DNA of 64,000 nt from Nonomuraea sp. SYSU D8015 (GTDB lineage Bacteria > Actinomycetota > Actinomycetes > Streptosporangiales > Streptosporangiaceae). Positions 1-9,170 of this stretch are shown here, piece after piece. Numbering within the stretch: the stretch's first letter is position 1; each line of letters opens with the position of its first letter. Made by a program: the position numbers and the translations under genes. The stretch spans positions 620,001 to 684,000 of the forward strand of contig NZ_VJYI01000001.1 in the NCBI RefSeq assembly GCF_008065375.1, given 5' to 3'. The notes under the pieces are model-generated. The model was not told the origin of the DNA and did no database searches. It was given only the letters and a program-made list of their open reading frames with translations.

Positions 1-2
1 GC

Positions 3-971
3 GACCTGATGCCGATGCATCCCAAGCCCAAGGCCAGGCCCCACGTGTGGGAGTGGAAGACCCTTTACCCGCTGGCGGAGCGGGCCGGCGAGCTGGTGCC
101 CGTCGGGAGGGGCGGCGAGCGCCGGGCGATCGCGCTGGCCAACCCCGGCCTGGACGGGGTGCCGTACGCGACGCCGACCCTCTGGGCGGCCATCCAGTAC
201 CTGGGCCCGCGCGAGGTCGCCCCCGAGCACCGCCACACCCAGAACGCCTTCCGCTTCGTCGTCGAGGGCGAGGGCGTGTGGACCGTCGTGAACGGCGACC
301 CGGTGGCCATGCGGCGCGGCGACTTCCTGCTGACGCCCGGCTGGCACTTCCACGGCCACCACAACACCACCGACGCGCCCATGGCCTGGATCGACGGGCT
401 GGACATCCCGCTCGTGCACTACACCGACACCTCGTTCTTCGAGTTCGGCCCCGACCAGGTGACCGACAGCACGACGCCGAGCGTGTCGCGGTCGGAGCGG
501 CTGTGGGCGCACCCCGGGCTGCGGCCCGTGTCCGCCTTGGCCGCCACGCCCAGCTCGCCGATCGCCGCCTACCGCTGGGAGCACACGGACCGCGCGCTGG
601 AGGAGCAGCTCGCGCTGGAGGACGAGGGGCATCCGGGAGTCCTGGAGCCCGGTCACGCCGCCGTCCGCTACACCAACCCGACCACCGGCGGCGACGTGAT
701 GCCGACGATCAGGGCCGAGTTCCACCGGCTGCGGGCCGGCACCTCGACCGCCGCGCGGCGGGAGGTGGGCTCGTCGGTGTACCAGGTGTTCGACGGGGAG
801 GGATCGGTCACGCTCGACGGCGTGGAGCGGCGGCTGGGGCGGGGCGACCTCGTTGTGGTGCCGTCGTGGTGCGCGTGGTCGTTCCGCGCGGAGACCCGTT
901 TCGACCTGTTCCGATTCGCCGACACACCCGTTTTCGAGGGGCTGCGCCAATACCGGGAGGAGCTCGTATGA
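3..971 (+). CDS. Gentisate 1,2-dioxygenase (5' end outside window)
   Basis: Bicupin ring-cleavage enzyme that opens gentisate to maleylpyruvate with Fe(II) and O2. The reading frame is open to the window edge, and the first visible residues (PKPKARPHVWEW) match the segment that lies some way inside family members, so the true start is upstream. The first cupin carries the metal-binding pattern EHRHTQNAFRFVVEG followed by GWHFHGHHN. A second cupin occupies the C-terminal third (VFDGEGSVTLDGVERRLGRGD). It is the first visible gene of a gentisate catabolic cluster whose next three members cover the adjoining steps. Its stop overlaps an ATG that opens only an 11-codon frame. Confidence 0.9.
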   Translation, partial: DLMPMHPKPKARPHVWEWKTLYPLAERAGELVPVGRGGERRAIALANPGLDGVPYATPTLWAAIQYLGPREVAPEHRHTQNAFRFVVEGEGVWTVVNGDPVAMRRGDFLLTPGWHFHGHHNTTDAPMAWIDGLDIPLVHYTDTSFFEFGPDQVTDSTTPSVSRSERLWAHPGLRPVSALAATPSSPIAAYRWEHTDRALEEQLALEDEGHPGVLEPGHAAVRYTNPTTGGDVMPTIRAEFHRLRAGTSTAARREVGSSVYQVFDGEGSVTLDGVERRLGRGDLVVVPSWCAWSFRAETRFDLFRFADTPVFEGLRQYREELV

Positions 972-993
972 GCATCGCGACCAACGGAGAGGG

Positions 994-1824
994 ATGCGCG
1001 TGAAACTCGCGACGCTGCGGCTGCCGCGCCGCACGACGGCCGCCCGCATCGACGGCGACCATGCTGTGGAGATCGGCGCGCCCGACGTGGGGGCGCTGCT
1101 GGCCGATCCCCAGTGGCGGCGGATCGCGGCCGCCGCCGACGGGCCCAGGCATCCGCTGTCCACCGCCGATCTCGCGCCCGTGGTGCCCCGGCCGGGGAAG
1201 ATCATCTGCGTGGGGCTCAACTACCGCACCCACATCCTGGAGATGGGGCGTGAGCTGCCGGAGCATCCGACGGTGTTCGCGAAGTTCGCCGAGGCGCTGG
1301 TCGGCCCGTACGACGACATCGTGCTGCCCGCCGTGTCCGAGGCCGTGGACTGGGAGGCGGAGCTGGCCGTGATCATCGGTGAGACCGCACGGAACGTCCC
1401 CGCCGAGCGGGCGGCGGCGTGCATCGCGGGCTACTCGGTGCTCAACGACGTGACGGCCAGGGACTACCAGTACCGCACGCTGCAGTGGCTCCAGGGGAAG
1501 ACCTTCGAGGCCACCACGCCGTTCGGGCCCTTCCTCGTGACGCCCGACGAGGTGGACGTGGAGCAGACGACCCTGGCGTGCGAGGTGGACGGGGAGCTGG
1601 TGCAGCAGGCGGACGTCGGCGACCTGGTGTTCCCGCCCGCCGAGCTGATCGCGTACCTGTCCGAGATCCTCACGTTGCGGCCGGGGGACGTCATCGCCAC
1701 CGGCACGCCGGGGGGCGTCGGACACGCGCGCAAACCGCCCCGGTACCTGACGGACGGCAGCAAGGTCGTCACGCGCGTCTCCGGGGTCGGGGAGCTGGTG
1801 AACACGGCGCGCCGTCGTGGTTGA
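994..1824 (+). CDS. Fumarylpyruvate hydrolase (FAA hydrolase family)
   Basis: Member of the fumarylacetoacetate hydrolase fold, expected here to split fumarylpyruvate into fumarate and pyruvate as the last gentisate step. Visible signature: GKIICVGLNYRTH, then DWEAELAVIIG (metal-ligand acidic residues), NDVTARDYQ and the closing GDVIATGTPGGVG. About 276 residues, normal for the family. Start is ATG at 994 or GTG at 1000; the GTG has better spacing to the GGAGAGG sequence at 986-992. The 3' end overlaps the next gene by 8 bases, indicating translational coupling. Confidence 0.88.
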   Translation: MRVKLATLRLPRRTTAARIDGDHAVEIGAPDVGALLADPQWRRIAAAADGPRHPLSTADLAPVVPRPGKIICVGLNYRTHILEMGRELPEHPTVFAKFAEALVGPYDDIVLPAVSEAVDWEAELAVIIGETARNVPAERAAACIAGYSVLNDVTARDYQYRTLQWLQGKTFEATTPFGPFLVTPDEVDVEQTTLACEVDGELVQQADVGDLVFPPAELIAYLSEILTLRPGDVIATGTPGGVGHARKPPRYLTDGSKVVTRVSGVGELVNTARRRG

Positions 1825-2578
1825 CCTCGGCTGGATGGATGCGGGCACCGCGTACTTCGAGTCCTGGGTGGAGGCGGTCGACCTCGATCGGGGGAGCGCG
1901 CTGCCCGGGTGGACGGGACGGCACGTGGCGGCGCACGTGGCCGCCAACGCGCGGGCGCTGGGGCGGCTGGCGCACTGGGCGCGCACCGGTGAGGAGCGGC
2001 CCATGTACGCCTCGCCCCAGGCGCGGGACGCCGAGATCGAGGAGCTGGCCGGGCGGCTGTCCGGCGCCGAGCTCGCGGGCCTGGTGAAGGAGACCGCCGT
2101 GGAGTTGCGGGCGGACCTGTGGCGGCTGAGCGAGGCCCAGTGGGAGGCACGGGTGCGTACCGCCCAGGGACGGGTGGTGCCCGCCACCGAGATCGTCTGG
2201 ATGCGGACGCGCGAGGTGTGGGTGCACGGCGTCGACCTGGGCGGAAGGTTCGAGGATCTTCCCGGTGAGCTGGTGGACGCGCTGGTGGGCGACGTGGTCG
2301 GGCTGTGGCGGATGCGCGGCCAGGGGCCCGCGATGGTGCTCACGGCGACCGACAGAGCGACCGACAGAGCGACCGACAGCGAGGCCGGCGGGCAGGCGGT
2401 CTGGCGCGTCCCGGCCCCGGCCGAGGCGCCGCCGTCCGCGGGGTCCGGTCCCGTGCGGGCGCCCGAGGCCGATGCCGTACCGGAGGTGCGGGGCACCGCC
2501 GCCGAGCTGGCCGCCTGGCTCACGGGGCGCGGCTCTGCCCCTGCGCCCGGCGCCCCCGCCATCGGCCGCTGGTTGTGA
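1817..2578 (+). CDS. Mycothiol-dependent maleylpyruvate isomerase (DinB/MDMPI fold)
   Basis: Predicted to isomerise maleylpyruvate to fumarylpyruvate using mycothiol. The DinB-like four-helix domain has the expected metal-binding set: a His in GRHVAAHVAAN near residue 33 and the Glu and His in TREVWVHGVDL near residue 137. A C-terminal MDMPI-C-like domain follows. GTG start at 1817 overlaps the previous stop. Between the domains the protein has a short ATDR repeat encoded by a perfect 12-bp tandem DNA repeat (see separate entry), so linker length probably varies between strains. Presence of this enzyme implies a mycothiol-producing host. Confidence 0.85.
   Translation: MVDLGWMDAGTAYFESWVEAVDLDRGSALPGWTGRHVAAHVAANARALGRLAHWARTGEERPMYASPQARDAEIEELAGRLSGAELAGLVKETAVELRADLWRLSEAQWEARVRTAQGRVVPATEIVWMRTREVWVHGVDLGGRFEDLPGELVDALVGDVVGLWRMRGQGPAMVLTATDRATDRATDSEAGGQAVWRVPAPAEAPPSAGSGPVRAPEADAVPEVRGTAAELAAWLTGRGSAPAPGAPAIGRWL
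2345..2378 (+). repeat. 12-bp tandem repeat in maleylpyruvate isomerase gene
   Basis: The unit GCGACCGACAGA is repeated almost three times in frame and encodes repeated Ala-Thr-Asp-Arg in the inter-domain linker. In-frame copy-number change would alter only linker length. Confidence 0.8.
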
Positions 2579-2599
2579 GGGGCGAGGGAGCTCTTTTCG

Positions 2600-3700
2600 A
2601 TGAGTGAAGTGCTGGTCGTCGGTGGCGGCATCGGCGGGCTGGCGGCGGCCTTCGCACAGGCCGGGACCGGGCGGTCGGTGCGGGTGCTGGAGCGTTCGGC
2701 GGAGTTCGGCGAGGTCGGCGCGGGTCTGCAGCTCGGCCCGAACGCCACCCGCGTGCTCGCCGCATGGGGCCTGCTCGACCGGGTGGTCGCGGCGGGGGTG
2801 CTGCCGCGGCGGCTGGTCTTCCGCGACGCCCTGACCGGTGAGGAGCTGACGCACCTGGACCTGGGGGAGGGGTTCCGGGAGCGGTACGGGGCGCCGTACG
2901 TCGTGGTGCACCGCAGCGATCTGCACGCGATCCTGCTGGACGCGTGTGCCGGAGCCGGCGTGGAGCTGGTGAACGGACAGTACGTCGAACGGGTGACGAC
3001 CGAGGGCGGGCGGGCGCGGGCCCACTGCGCGGACGGGTCGGTGCACGAGGGCGACGTGGTGGTGGCGGCGGACGGGCTGCAGTCGGCGCTGCGGGCGCAG
3101 CTCGTGCCCGATCAACCCGAAGATTCCGGATATGTCGCCTATAGGGGGACGTGTTCGCTTCCTGGGGACTTCGACACCGCGGACGTGGTCGCCTACCTCG
3201 GCCCGGAGTGCCACTTCGTCCAGTACGCGCTGCGTGGCGGCGAGCTGCTCAACCAGGTGGCCGTCTTCCGCGGTCCCGGCGAGCTGGAAGCGGTCTTCGG
3301 CGGCTGCTGCGCCGACATCGGCAAGGGCCTGCCCTACCTGTGGCGGGACCGCCACTGGCCCATGCTCGACCGGCCGCCCGTCGGCACGTGGGTACAGGGC
3401 CGGATGGCGCTGCTCGGGGACGCGGCCCACCCGATGCTGCAGTACCTGGCCCAGGGCGCCTGCCAGGCGATCGAGGACGCCCACGTCCTGGCCGAGCAGT
3501 CGGCGGGCGGCGACTGGGACCGGGCGCTGGCCGCGTACCAGGAGATCCGCGTCCCGCGCACGGCCCGCGTCCAGACCACGGCCCGGCTGTGGGGCGACAT
3601 CTGGCACGTCGACGGGGTGGCGAGGGTGCTGCGCAACGAGCTGTTCCGCACCAGGGACCTGTCGAGCCACACCTACGTCGACTGGCTGTATGGGAGCTGA
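2600..3700 (+). CDS. 3-hydroxybenzoate 6-hydroxylase (FAD-dependent monooxygenase)
   Basis: Flavoprotein aromatic hydroxylase expected to convert 3-hydroxybenzoate to gentisate. It has the N-terminal Rossmann motif GGGIGGLAAAFAQAG (residues 7-21), the DG fingerprint (VVAADGLQSALR, near 160) and the GD motif ALLGDAAHPMLQYLAQGAC (near 270), which matches 3-hydroxybenzoate 6-hydroxylases closely. 366 residues, slightly short of the usual 390-400. ATG at 2600 follows a GAGGGAG ribosome binding site. With the three genes before it, it gives a full 3-hydroxybenzoate to fumarate plus pyruvate route. Its 3' end overlaps the convergent gene by 28 bases. Confidence 0.86.
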   Translation: MSEVLVVGGGIGGLAAAFAQAGTGRSVRVLERSAEFGEVGAGLQLGPNATRVLAAWGLLDRVVAAGVLPRRLVFRDALTGEELTHLDLGEGFRERYGAPYVVVHRSDLHAILLDACAGAGVELVNGQYVERVTTEGGRARAHCADGSVHEGDVVVAADGLQSALRAQLVPDQPEDSGYVAYRGTCSLPGDFDTADVVAYLGPECHFVQYALRGGELLNQVAVFRGPGELEAVFGGCCADIGKGLPYLWRDRHWPMLDRPPVGTWVQGRMALLGDAAHPMLQYLAQGACQAIEDAHVLAEQSAGGDWDRALAAYQEIRVPRTARVQTTARLWGDIWHVDGVARVLRNELFRTRDLSSHTYVDWLYGS

Positions 3701-5226
3701 ACGGGGCCGCCCGGCGTGTGGACGGTCATGACGTCTCCCGACACGGACACCCGGGGCGCGTCGGCGCCGGGCACGATCACCGTCAGCACGCCGGCCGCCT
3801 CGGGAGACAGCACGGTCACCGCCTCCGCGGTACGCAGGTACCCGGGACAGACCAGCCCGGGGCGCACCGCCTGCCCGGCCCCGGGAAAGTGCAGCAGCGT
3901 CACCCGCCAGTCCCCGTCGCCGAGCACCACCCTGCCGTCGCCCCGGGAGACCACCTCCAGCGCCGGGTCGAAGTGCCACAGGCTCCGCAACGTCCCGCGC
4001 GCGACGGAGTCGTGCACGGCCATCAGGTCGGGGCCGTGGCCGACCAGGACGCGCCGGGTCCGCGTCACCCCGTAGGCGTCGTCGGCCAGCTCGAAGGACT
4101 GCCGCGACGGGCCGATCGAGGAGCCGATCAGGCGGGTGGCCTTGCCGGGTTTGAAAACCCCCGTCACGACGGGCACGTTGTGGGCCTGCGGCGAGCGGGT
4201 CCACTCCACGAACCCGGTCCGCTCGTACGAATGGAACCCCGCCTCCACGAGGATGCGGCGGCCCTGAGCCATGTAGGTGACGCCCAGGTGGTCCTCGTGC
4301 CCGTGCAGCCGCCGCCCCGGGCCGAACCTGATCGAGTAGTAGGCGGAACGCGGATCGTCCCAGGCGGTCCGCCCGAAGACGTAGCCTCCCTCGAACACCC
4401 GCACCACGGGCCCTTCATGGCGGAACCCGTCCGCGCGGGCGTCGGCCGGGCTGTCGCCGATGGAGACGAGGCGGCCGTCGGGCTGGGTGGCGTGCGCGAT
4501 GTACGCCTCCAGCGCCGCCCGCCTGGCCACCAGCCGCTGCGGCGGCTCGGCGCCGCTCTCGCGGATCGCCCGGAGTGCCACGCCGAGCCGGCGGTGCACG
4601 TACAGGCCGTAGCGGGGGGCCTGCTCGTGCAGCACGCCCTGGGCGTCGATGGCCAGCTCGGCGGAGGCGGTCATCCTGCGGATCGCCAGGTCGCGCCAGC
4701 GTGCCCGGCCGAGCCGGCAGCCGACGACCAGCAGCGCGATGTCCTGGTCCAGGCCGTGGTTGTGGCCCTGGCGATAGAGCGAGGGGTCGGCGAGGATCTC
4801 GCCGTGCTCGGCCAGGCTGTCCCACAGGGCGGGGGTGCGTACGTGCTCGCTGAGGCACACCAGCGCGGGGGCGCGCAGCGCGACCGCGTGCTCGGCCCAC
4901 GCCCACGGGCTGACGCCGGGGCGGTCGCGCGGGTTCTCGCGGATCCAGTGGGCGATCAGGGCGGAGGCGCTGTCGAGGTACGCGGGCTCGCCGGTCCGCT
5001 CGTACTCGGCGACGAGGCGGCCCGCCCAGCGCAGCGCGTGCAGGTTGAGCGCCCACGAGCGGTTGCCGTGGGGGTTCGCGGTCCAGTCGACGTCCGTGCC
5101 CAGGTCGACCGGCGGCAGGCCGACGAACGTCACCCGGCCGCGCATCACCTCCTCCACCTTGATCCCGGGAAACTGGTCGCTCAGGCAGATGGCCCTGCCT
5201 GAGGTCGTGCGGGCACGCCAGAACAC
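3673..5226 (-). CDS. Heparinase II/III-like polysaccharide lyase
   Basis: 517-residue protein with an all-alpha N-terminal toroid region and a C-terminal beta-sandwich, the layout of heparinase II/III and alginate lyases. Visible landmarks: NHGLDQDIALL, the basic-aromatic stretch RRLHGHEDHLGVTY (candidate catalytic His/Tyr) and GFHSYERTGF. No signal peptide is apparent from this start, so it may act on oligosaccharides inside the cell or start further upstream. It is unrelated to the gentisate cluster it converges on. The substrate cannot be read from sequence. Confidence 0.72.
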   Translation of the reverse strand: MFWRARTTSGRAICLSDQFPGIKVEEVMRGRVTFVGLPPVDLGTDVDWTANPHGNRSWALNLHALRWAGRLVAEYERTGEPAYLDSASALIAHWIRENPRDRPGVSPWAWAEHAVALRAPALVCLSEHVRTPALWDSLAEHGEILADPSLYRQGHNHGLDQDIALLVVGCRLGRARWRDLAIRRMTASAELAIDAQGVLHEQAPRYGLYVHRRLGVALRAIRESGAEPPQRLVARRAALEAYIAHATQPDGRLVSIGDSPADARADGFRHEGPVVRVFEGGYVFGRTAWDDPRSAYYSIRFGPGRRLHGHEDHLGVTYMAQGRRILVEAGFHSYERTGFVEWTRSPQAHNVPVVTGVFKPGKATRLIGSSIGPSRQSFELADDAYGVTRTRRVLVGHGPDLMAVHDSVARGTLRSLWHFDPALEVVSRGDGRVVLGDGDWRVTLLHFPGAGQAVRPGLVCPGYLRTAEAVTVLSPEAAGVLTVIVPGADAPRVSVSGDVMTVHTPGGPVQLPYSQST

Positions 5227-5280
5227 GTCGCGGCTCCTGTTTCAGGGCGCGCGAGACCCACGCGCCGCGCTGCGGAAGGG

Positions 5281-6045
5281 CTACGGGAGGGCCGGACCCC
5301 GGTCGGTCCAGCCGGCGTCGAGGACGATCTCGGAGCGGCCACCGGCGTCCGTGCTGGACAGCACCTGCGAGGTGTCCGGGTCGATGATCAGGGTCCGCTG
5401 GACGCCGGAGGGCAGGTCGTAGGAGAACGCCTCGCCGGCACGGCCCCGCGCGTCCGTACGGGCGCCGAGGTAGCGGACCTCGGGGAGTTCGGCGATCGCG
5501 CGATAGGCGGCGGCGCGGACCGCCGGGGCCGACGGCTTGGTCCACAGCAGGCCGCTGAGCGCGTCGGCGAGCAGCCCCTCCGAGCCGGCGGGCAGCATCG
5601 CGGCCACCCGCTCACGCAGCGCGCCGGCCTCGGCGGGCAGGCTCTGGATCTGCTGGAACGTCAGGTCCCGCCCGGCCATGCTGAACGGCGACCGGCCCGT
5701 GACACGGCTCACCCGGCCCTGCTCGGCGGTCCACGCCTGGCCCTGCCTGGTCACCCAGAGCTCGGTCTCCCTGCCGCCGTCGTGCAGCTTCTTGACGTGC
5801 CAGTACGTCCCGGCCGGCCCGGAGGCGGCCGAACTGGCGGCCGCCAGGAGGATCGACTTCCCGGGCGCGGGAGGCTGAGTCATGGCGAAGACGAGCGCCA
5901 GCGTGGCCGCCACGGCAGGGATCATCAGCCATGACAGCCGCCGGCGCCGCCGCCGGGCCACCACGCGCCGCCACACCCGGTCCTGGGCGTGCGGACCGGG
6001 TCGCGGCCGGCCGTACAGGTCGCGGACGAGCTCCAGGTCATCCAC
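5281..6045 (-). CDS. CU044_5270-type membrane protein, partner of the ECF sigma factor
   Basis: 254 residues: basic N-terminus (RRVVARRRRRRL), one membrane helix (SWLMIPAVAATLALVFAMT, residues about 37-56) and an extracellular C-terminal domain with a W-V-K-x-L-H-D-G segment. This arrangement, directly after an ECF sigma gene and overlapping it by 8 bases, is the usual actinobacterial sigma-gene partner known as the CU044_5270 family. A role as anti-sigma-like sensor is an inference; no zinc-binding anti-sigma motif is present. Confidence 0.7.
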   Translation of the reverse strand: MDDLELVRDLYGRPRPGPHAQDRVWRRVVARRRRRRLSWLMIPAVAATLALVFAMTQPPAPGKSILLAAASSAASGPAGTYWHVKKLHDGGRETELWVTRQGQAWTAEQGRVSRVTGRSPFSMAGRDLTFQQIQSLPAEAGALRERVAAMLPAGSEGLLADALSGLLWTKPSAPAVRAAAYRAIAELPEVRYLGARTDARGRAGEAFSYDLPSGVQRTLIIDPDTSQVLSSTDAGGRSEIVLDAGWTDRGPALP

Positions 6046-6613
6046 GGACCAGCACCGCCTCGCCGAGCAGGGCGCGCAGCTTCTTCCTCGCGCGGTTCAG
6101 CCGCGAGCCGACGGTGCCGTACGGGATGCCGAGCGCGGTGGCGATCTCGTCGTGGCTGAGCCCGGCGAGCGCGACCAGCAGCAGGACGTCCCGGTCGCGC
6201 CGGTCAAGCCCGGCCAGGGCGGCGGCCAGCTCCGGGCGCAGGCTCTGGGCACTGACCCGGCCCGCCACCGTGTCCTCGTGGCCCGGGGCGTCCGCGTCGG
6301 GGCCGCAGCGGCCGAGCGCGCGCAGGGTGCGGGCCTCCAGGCGCCGGTGCTTGCCGATGAGGTTGGTGGCGATCCCGTAGAGCCAGGTGCGCACCGCCGC
6401 GCGGGACGGGTCGTAGGAGGCACGCTTGCGGAACGCGGTGAGGAACGTCTCGGCGACGATGTCCTCGGCGTTGTCGGGGCCGAGCCGCTGGGCGACGTAG
6501 GTGTGGATCTCGCCGAAGTAGGCGCCGAACACCTCGGCGAACCCCTCGGCGTCCAGGGCCCCCGGCGCGCGGGCGGCCCAGGGCACCGTGGTCGCGATGG
6601 TCTCCCCCGTCAT
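6038..6613 (-). CDS. ECF-type RNA polymerase sigma factor
   Basis: Sigma-70 family protein with region 2 (EDIVAETFLTAFRKRASYDP...VRTWLYGIATNLI) and region 4 HTH (LSHDEIATALGIPYGTVGSRL...). The start is taken at the ATG at 6613, 7 bases after GGAAGG, rather than the in-frame start 13 codons further up. Gives 191 residues, normal for ECF factors. Translationally coupled to the following membrane protein gene. No autoregulated promoter pair could be assigned in the 240 bases upstream. Confidence 0.85.
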   Translation of the reverse strand: MTGETIATTVPWAARAPGALDAEGFAEVFGAYFGEIHTYVAQRLGPDNAEDIVAETFLTAFRKRASYDPSRAAVRTWLYGIATNLIGKHRRLEARTLRALGRCGPDADAPGHEDTVAGRVSAQSLRPELAAALAGLDRRDRDVLLLVALAGLSHDEIATALGIPYGTVGSRLNRARKKLRALLGEAVLVRG

Positions 6614-6854
6614 GTGCTGCCTTCCGGTGTAGCAGTGGTCATTGGATATCACCCGATGCAGCGGTTTGCTTTCACGTGTTCCTTAGATCAGGAAACGGTG
6701 GGTCCGGTTCAGGAATCTGCGCGCCCCAGAGCAGCGGGCAGGCGCGTAACGCGGCTTGCCGGGCCGCGTCTGCCGGGGCGCGGTGAACAGACCGGGCCCC
6801 GGCGCATTGCGCCACCCGGCGATGACGAGTCCTGAACTGTTACATCCGGAGTCG

Positions 6855-7583
6855 TCAGGCGACCTTGGAAGAGGGCGCCGTCCACGTGTTGCACGCGCCC
6901 GGCTTGCCCGATTTGTATCCCTTCTCCATCCAGTACAGGCGGTTGGCCGGCTTGCCCTGGAACCTGTTCCGCCAGAAGTCGGGCACCTTGATCACCGGCT
7001 TCCAGTCCTTGACCACCCGCCCCAGGCTCTTCGCCGACACGCCCGTGAAGCAGTCGATCTGCAGGTCGTACCGGCGGTTGTGCTCCTCCATGACCGATTC
7101 CGACGCGCCGTTCTCAAGCCCCCACCAGGCTTGCACGATGCCGGTCTGCCCGGTGACGACCTCGCCCCATGTCCTGACGATGGACGTGAACACCTTGAGA
7201 TCGTCCTTGGCCTTGATCCAGTCATCGGCCACCCGCACGCGAATGACCGTGCCGCAGATCTCCGAGAAAGAGCCGGAGAACTCCATGCCGGTGGAGCAGT
7301 GCTCCTTGTCGGACGCGTCCTTGAACTTCATCTCCACAGGCTGGAAATCCTTGATGGCCGGTTTCCACGCCATGTTCAGGCAGCCGACGAGCTTGGTGAC
7401 GTATTTCCTGGTCGAGGCGCTGCTCGTGCCCTTGTTCAGCTTGCAGGCCACCTTGGCGAGCTTGGGGGCCTTGTAGAGCTCGTTGTGGGTCAGCTCAGGG
7501 GCGCCCTTGACCGGTTCGGCGTGGGCCGTGCCGGAGAGGAGGACGAGATCGGCGGCCGTCCCCGCTAATACGCGAATGATCAT
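6855..7583 (-). CDS. Secreted neutral zinc metallopeptidase-like protein lacking HExxH
   Basis: 242 residues with an N-terminal signal-like segment (VLAGTAADLVLLSGTAHA). The body follows the actinobacterial putative neutral zinc metallopeptidase family: CLNMAWKP, a paired-Cys region (EHCSTGM...SEICGTVI), GQTGIV, and DLQIDCFTGV where active members have ELQADC. At the place where active relatives carry HExGHH, this protein reads RTWGEVV, so both zinc-binding His residues are gone. It is probably a catalytically dead homologue. Lies downstream of corA with about 35 bases between. Confidence 0.66.
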   Translation of the reverse strand: MIIRVLAGTAADLVLLSGTAHAEPVKGAPELTHNELYKAPKLAKVACKLNKGTSSASTRKYVTKLVGCLNMAWKPAIKDFQPVEMKFKDASDKEHCSTGMEFSGSFSEICGTVIRVRVADDWIKAKDDLKVFTSIVRTWGEVVTGQTGIVQAWWGLENGASESVMEEHNRRYDLQIDCFTGVSAKSLGRVVKDWKPVIKVPDFWRNRFQGKPANRLYWMEKGYKSGKPGACNTWTAPSSKVA

Positions 7584-7618
7584 GGGGCTGGATCGTAGGG
7601 CCCGGCGAACGCCGGACG

Positions 7619-8737
7619 CTAGAGCCAGTCCCGGCGTTTGAACACCATGTAGAGGAGCGAGCAGACGGCGGCCATCAGGACGATGGCGAACGGATAGCCC
7701 AGCGCCCAGTGCGTTTCCGGCATGAAGTCGAAGTTCATCCCGTAAATGGTCCCCACCAGAGTGGGCGCGAAGAGGATGGCCGCCCAGGCGGAGATCTTCT
7801 TGACCTCCTCGCCCTGCCTGATGCTCGCCTCCGTCATCCTCGCCATCTCCGCGTTCTGCGCCTGCGTCACCAGCGTCGAGTTGACGACGAGGATGTCCTG
7901 CAGCATCTGGCGGAACGACGAGATCCGCTCGGTCACCGTGATCGCGTGGTCGGCCACGTCCCGCAGGTAGCTCTGCAGCTCGTCGTTCAGCCCGTACTTG
8001 GGAGCCCCCGCGATGAACGCGTTGATCATCCCCACGAGCGGCGCCGTGGCCCGCTGGAACTCGATGACCTCGCCGGACAGCTCGTACACCCGCCGCGACA
8101 CCGACGGGTCGCCGCCGAAGACCTGGACCTCGATCTCCTCGATGTCCTTCTGCAACCCGGCCACCACCGGCGCGTAGCCGTCGACCACGGCGTCGAGTAT
8201 CGCGTACAGCACGGCCTGCGGGCCCTGGCGCAGCAGCTCGGGGTCGGACTCCATCCGCTTGCGCACGGCCTGCAGGTCCGGCGCCTCGGCGTGCCGTACG
8301 GTGATCACGAAGTTGGCGCCGACGAAGACGTGCACCTCGCCGAACGCGACCTCCTCCACATCGTCCAGGTAGCGGGCGGCGCGCAGCACCACGAACAACG
8401 TGTCGCCGTACCGGTCGGCCTTGGGCCGCTGGGAGCCGACGATGGCGTCCTCCAGTGCCAGCTCGTGGAGCTCGAACTCCTCGCCGAGCTTGACCAACTC
8501 CCACTCCTTGGGCCGGTAGAGCCCGATCCACGCCATGCTGTCCGGCATCTGCTTGAGACGCTGGAAGGCGTCGGCCAGCGAGCCGGGGTTGTCGACGCGT
8601 TCGCCGTCCCGGTAGATCGCGTTGTCGATGACCGTCGGCCGGTACGGGGGCTCCTCCGTGGCACGCGGGTCCATCGAGTGTTCGGGCGCCTCCTCGCGTA
8701 CGTCGCGGCCGCGCCTGAAGCCCCTGACCCTGGCCAT
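7619..8737 (-). CDS. CorA-family Mg2+/Co2+ transporter
   Basis: 372-residue CorA channel: long cytoplasmic alpha/beta and helical domain, then two C-terminal membrane helices with the signature YGMNFDFMPE (GMN at residues 333-335) on the loop between them and a basic C-terminus (FKRRDWL). Start chosen at the ATG at 8737, which follows GGAGGG with good spacing; extending upstream adds low-complexity sequence not seen in the family. Confidence 0.93.
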   Translation of the reverse strand: MARVRGFRRGRDVREEAPEHSMDPRATEEPPYRPTVIDNAIYRDGERVDNPGSLADAFQRLKQMPDSMAWIGLYRPKEWELVKLGEEFELHELALEDAIVGSQRPKADRYGDTLFVVLRAARYLDDVEEVAFGEVHVFVGANFVITVRHAEAPDLQAVRKRMESDPELLRQGPQAVLYAILDAVVDGYAPVVAGLQKDIEEIEVQVFGGDPSVSRRVYELSGEVIEFQRATAPLVGMINAFIAGAPKYGLNDELQSYLRDVADHAITVTERISSFRQMLQDILVVNSTLVTQAQNAEMARMTEASIRQGEEVKKISAWAAILFAPTLVGTIYGMNFDFMPETHWALGYPFAIVLMAAVCSLLYMVFKRRDWL

Positions 8738-8753
8738 GCACCCTCCAGAACGA

Positions 8754-9065
8754 CTATGTCCGGCCGCGCGCCGTCGTCGACCAGTGCCGGAGATCGAACT
8801 CGTCGTGGTGGCGCACAATGCAATTGTCGTCAAATCCGAAGAATGCGTCGATTTCGGTGACGACCTCCCGCCGAGTGTTCGCGAAGGTGTCGCTGGTCGT
8901 CCAGTGCGCCGTTCCGGTGCGGTCGCCGAAGCGCGCATCGGGGCGGTCGCGGCTCCCCATGGCCGCGGGGTGCCCCTGCGCGCGAGCCCCTTCGAGAGCG
9001 CCCTCGACAGCCCTCGGGAGAGGGGCGCGGGGAGCGCTGATCAGCGCCACGTGCCGGTCATTCAC
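8754..9065 (-). CDS. Small hypothetical protein
   Basis: About 103 residues from a GTG start. The C-terminal half is protein-like (TRREVVTEIDAFFGFDDNCIVRHHDEFDLRHW), the N-terminal half is Ala/Arg/Gly-rich. No family recognised. It lies upstream of corA on the same strand, 16 bases away. The ribosome binding site is poor (GAGGGG abuts the start), so the start or the gene itself is uncertain. Confidence 0.4.
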   Translation of the reverse strand: MNDRHVALISAPRAPLPRAVEGALEGARAQGHPAAMGSRDRPDARFGDRTGTAHWTTSDTFANTRREVVTEIDAFFGFDDNCIVRHHDEFDLRHWSTTARGRT

Positions 9066-9170
9066 CCCTCTATCAGAGCATGGCCGCCTCATGGCCCGGG
9101 CACGTGGCCCGCGGCCGGGCCGATCGGCATGACCGCCGGACGGTCCCGGCGAGGCGGGGCGGGAATGCCG

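Noticed and set aside
808-2748. Long open frame antisense to the gentisate genes
   Set aside because: High-GC shadow frame: Arg/Pro/Ser/Thr-rich translation with no domains, fully overlapped by four recognisable genes.
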